From the NCBI GenBank assembly GCA_036563645.1, contig DATCMA010000054.1:129332-193331 (forward strand): a stretch of DNA of 64,000 bases, written 5' to 3'. Below are positions 60,801-64,000 of this stretch, one piece after another. Positions within the stretch are counted from its first letter, which is position 1, and every line of letters begins with the position of its first letter. The notes beneath the pieces are model-generated. The model made no database searches and had not been told where the DNA came from. It was given only the letters and a program-made list of their open reading frames with translations. Position numbers and translations under genes: made by a program. This DNA is from DATCMA01 sp036563645. Its GTDB lineage: Bacteria; Actinomycetota; Actinomycetes; Mycobacteriales; Micromonosporaceae.

Positions 60801-63800
60801 ACGCGTCCGCACCATGTAGTCGTGGTTGTCCGGGTCGTATGAGACGGCGCCGGTGCCGTCCGCCTTCTCCAAGCTGCCGATCCGGTGCTCCAGGCCGGCG
60901 ACACCGGGCGGTGCCCAGGGCCGCGCGAGGGTTTCGGGATCGCGCACGTAGGGCAGGAACGCGTCCTGTCGATTGGGGCCCGAGGCGAATCGGGGCTCGA
61001 TCCGCGGGAGCGCCTCGATGGTGGGCACCCGCCAGGGCTCGGATCCGTTGGCCAGGTAGCCGTCCGAGAGGAGGATGACCGGCGTCCGATACGTCACGGC
61101 GATCCGCGCGGCTTCGATCGCGGCGTCGAAGCAGTCGGCGGGCGACTGCGCCGCGATGATCGGCAGGGGAGCCTCGCCGTTGCGGCCGAACATCGCGAGC
61201 ATCAAGTCCGCCTGCTCGGTCTTGGTGGGGAGGCCGGTGGAGGGGCCGCCGCGCTGGACGTCCACGATGACGAGGGGCAGCTCCAGCATGACCGCGAGCC
61301 CGATCGCCTCCGCCATGAGGGCGACGCCCGGGCCGCTCGACGTGGTCACCGCGAGGTGGCCGCCGTAGGAGGCGCCGATCGCGGCGCAGATCGCGGCGAT
61401 TTCGTCCTCGGCCTGGTACGTGATGACGTCATAGTGCTTGTGCCGGCTGAGCTCGTGGAGGATGTCGCTGGCCGGGGTAATCGGGTAGGCGCCGAGGAAC
61501 AGCGGGAGACCGGAGATCCGCCCCGCCGTGAGCAGGCCGTAGGCGAGCGCCATGTTGCCGGTGATGGTGCGGTAGCGACCGGGGGTGACCGCCGCCGGCT
61601 TCACCTTGTAGGAAACCGCGAACATCTCCGCGGTTTCGCCGAAATTCCACCCCGCCTTGAGGGCGGCGATGTTCGCATCGCGTATCGCGGGAGTGCGGGC
61701 GAATTTCGTGGTGAGGTATTCGACCGTGCTGTCAATCGGCCGGCTGTACATCCAGGACAGGAGGCCGAGCGCGAACATGTTCTTGCATCGCGCGGCGTCT
61801 TTACGGGAGAGCCCGAACTCCTTGACGGCCTCGATGGTCATGCTGGTCAGGTCGACCGCGTGAACCTGAAACGCGCTGAGCTCGCCCGTCTCCAGGGGAT
61901 TCTTGTCGTATCCGGCTTTCGCCAGGTTGCGGCTGGTGAAGTCGTGGGTGTCGACGATGATGATGGCCCCAGGTCGGAGGTCGCGCAGGTTCGCTTTGAG
62001 CGCGGCCGGATTCATCGCCACCAGGACGTCCGGGTGATCGCCGGGCGTGAGGATGTCGTAGCTCGCGAAGTGCACCTGGAAGGAGGAAACGCCGGGGATC
62101 GTTCCGGCCGGCGCCCGGATCTCCGCGGGGAAGTTGGGCAGTGTCGCGAGGTCGTTCCCGAACTGGGCGGTTTCGTGGGTGAATCGGTCCCCGGTGAGCT
62201 GCATCCCGTCGCCAGAGTCGCCAGCGAACCGAATGACGACACGGTCGACCTCTTGAACGATCGCCACGACTCCACTCCTCCCCAATTGCTGATAATGAAA
62301 GACATGGTCTTGGTGTGACTGACCTCTGTCAAGAGCCCGAACGTGGGGGTTGGATTGGGAGGGGAATCATGCTAATAGTTAGCAGTGAACGTCGAGGAGG
62401 GCGGCATGCAGGACGAGCTGCGGAACCTGGCTGAGCTGGTGCGCCAGCAGGATGAGTGCCGGCGTGCGACAGGGATCCTCCACGCGTTCGCGGCGTCCCT
62501 CGACGAGCCAGACGTCGACACGGTGCTGAAGCTGTTCCGTGAGGACGCCGTCCTCGAGACGCCCCGGTTCACCGCCCGGGGCCACGCGGAGATCGGGGCC
62601 TTCTTTCAGAGAGCGTGGGCGGCCGACCCGTCCACGAAGCGTCACTTCGTGATGAGCCCGCGCGTGACCTGGCTGGAGCCGGGTCGCGTCCGACTCGAAA
62701 CCTACTTCTTGTTCGTTGGACGACTGCCCGGCTCGTCGATTATCGGGTGGGGCACCTACGACGACATCGTCGATGTCTCAGGACAAGAGCCCCTCTTCGC
62801 GTACATCCGAATGGAGAGTCACCTCCGCACGGATTTGCAATCTGGGTGGGCCCTACCGCGGGAAGGTTCCTGATGAGAGGACTCAAGGATGCCGTCGTCA
62901 TCGTGACCGGTGGGGCAAGCGGCATCGGAGAAGCCTGCGTCGAGCGTTTCGTTGAGGAAGGGTCGCGCGTCGTCATCGCGGACGTGCAGGAGGACCGCGG
63001 ACGCGCGTTGGCCAGCCGCCTCGGCGAGCGTGCCGAGTTCGTCTTCACCGACGTCACGAAAGAAGAGTCGATCGCCGCTCTCGTCGATACGGTCGTCGAA
63101 CGACACCACCGCCTCGACGTTTTCTTCGCCAACGCCGCCATTTTCGGCGCGGTCGGGCCCATCGCGGAGCAGAACACCGCCGACGTGGATGTGACCATCG
63201 CCGTCAATCTGCGTGGCGTCATTTTGAGTTTCAAGCACGCCGCCCGCGCGATGCTGCCTCGGCGCAAGGGTGTCCTCATCGCCACCGCCAGCCCGGGCGG
63301 AATCATCGGCGGCGCGGGTCCACACGTCTACAGCGCCACCAAGGCGGGAATCATCGGACTCACTCGGTCGGTAGCCGCGGAACTGCGGCCGCACGGCATC
63401 CGCGTGAACGCGGTCATCCCCGGCGCGATTGTCTCCGCGATGACCGCGTCGGCGCTCGTCGGCGATCCGGACGCCGTCGACCAGACCGCGGAGGTCATGG
63501 CGAAGAACTCCATGCTCGGCCGCCCCGGGATGCCCGCCGACCTCGCCGGCGCCGTGGCCTTCCTCGCGAGCGACGACGCCGCGTACATCACCGGGAGCGA
63601 GCTGTTCGTGGACGCGGGCTACACGCACGCGAGCGGATCCGCGGCGTTCGCGCGGTCGACGTACGCGGGTGCGAGCGCGTTTCTGGAGGGCGGTCGCCGA
63701 AGCCGGTGACCGGCCGTCGGCTGACCAGAAGGAGTGGGGAGTGTCGCGATGCTAGGGGACAAGCGAATTCTGATTACCGGCGCGGCCGGCGGTATGGGGC

Positions 63801-64000
63801 GGGAAATCGCGATTGAGGCGGCGCGGCAGGGCGCGAAGCAAATCGGCATCGCCGATCTCAATATCGACGGTCTGCGGGAGACCGAGGAGCTGGTCGCCGC
63901 GCAGGGCGCCGACGTCTGCGTGCTGCAGACGAACCTGCGGTCCGCCGAGGAGATCCGCGCCATGGTGCAGAGCTTCGTGGACTGGGCGGGTGGCCTGGAC

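Overview
The window is high-GC DNA with GTG starts, tightly overlapping operons, TTPP-type linkers and family-2 cellulose-binding modules. This points to a saprophytic, plant-polymer-degrading actinobacterium; I cannot name the genus from the sequence alone. Most of the window (about 4.1-47.2 kb) is a catabolic island for CoA-activated carboxylic acids. Its core is recognisable gene by gene as the steroid C/D-ring (HIP, methylhexahydroindanedione propionate) pathway described in Mycobacterium and Rhodococcus: fadD3, an ipdF-like SDR, fadE30, fadA6, kstR2, echA20, ipdC, ipdB and ipdA.

Layout. 0-4.0 kb: an F420/LLM oxidoreductase fused to hemerythrin, a TetR regulator and a divergent DHA2 exporter. 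4.2-12.9 kb: a probable nine-gene operon with a Liv-type ABC importer (SBP-H-M-G-F), two SDRs, a gamma-carbonic-anhydrase/PaaY-like protein and a CoA ligase. 12.9-17.7 kb: a FlK-like thioesterase, two more CoA ligases and a zinc alcohol dehydrogenase. 17.8-21.2 kb: a four-subunit 2-oxoacid:ferredoxin oxidoreductase with a GntR regulator gene between beta and ferredoxin. 21.3-30 kb: LLM oxidoreductase, FadD3, SDR, IpdF, FadE30, second FadE, FadA6 and KstR2. 30.2-39.9 kb: one 11-gene minus-strand operon (kinase, crotonase, three ACADs, quinone oxidoreductase, EchA20, two hydratase subunits, two SDRs). 40.0-47.1 kb: ipdABC, an SDR, an MFS transporter, an SDR and a thiolase.

Regulation. A palindrome matching the published KstR2 consensus AnCAAGnnCTTGnT occurs nine times without mismatch (13351, 21262, 22275, 24758, 30093, 39950, 42816, 43873, 47135). 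Each copy lies in an intergenic gap just upstream of a catabolic gene or of kstR2. A near match lies upstream of the ABC importer (4097) and a weaker one upstream of an MBL hydrolase (51515). This suggests one regulator wires the whole island. A different inverted repeat (17752) sits in the divergent promoter of the oxidoreductase genes and may be the GntR operator.

47.2-64 kb is mixed: a secreted beta-helix carbohydrate-binding protein with CBM2, a second DHA2 exporter, an MBL hydrolase, orphan bioY, a GH10-CBM2 xylanase, a frameshifted CapA-like lipoprotein gene, a lipoprotein gene whose lipobox is destroyed by a frameshift, a probable class-E sortase substrate, KorAB (2-oxoglutarate:ferredoxin oxidoreductase) and the start of another SDR operon that runs off the end. 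Several strong hairpin terminators separate these units. I saw no tRNA, rRNA, CRISPR array or insertion sequence.
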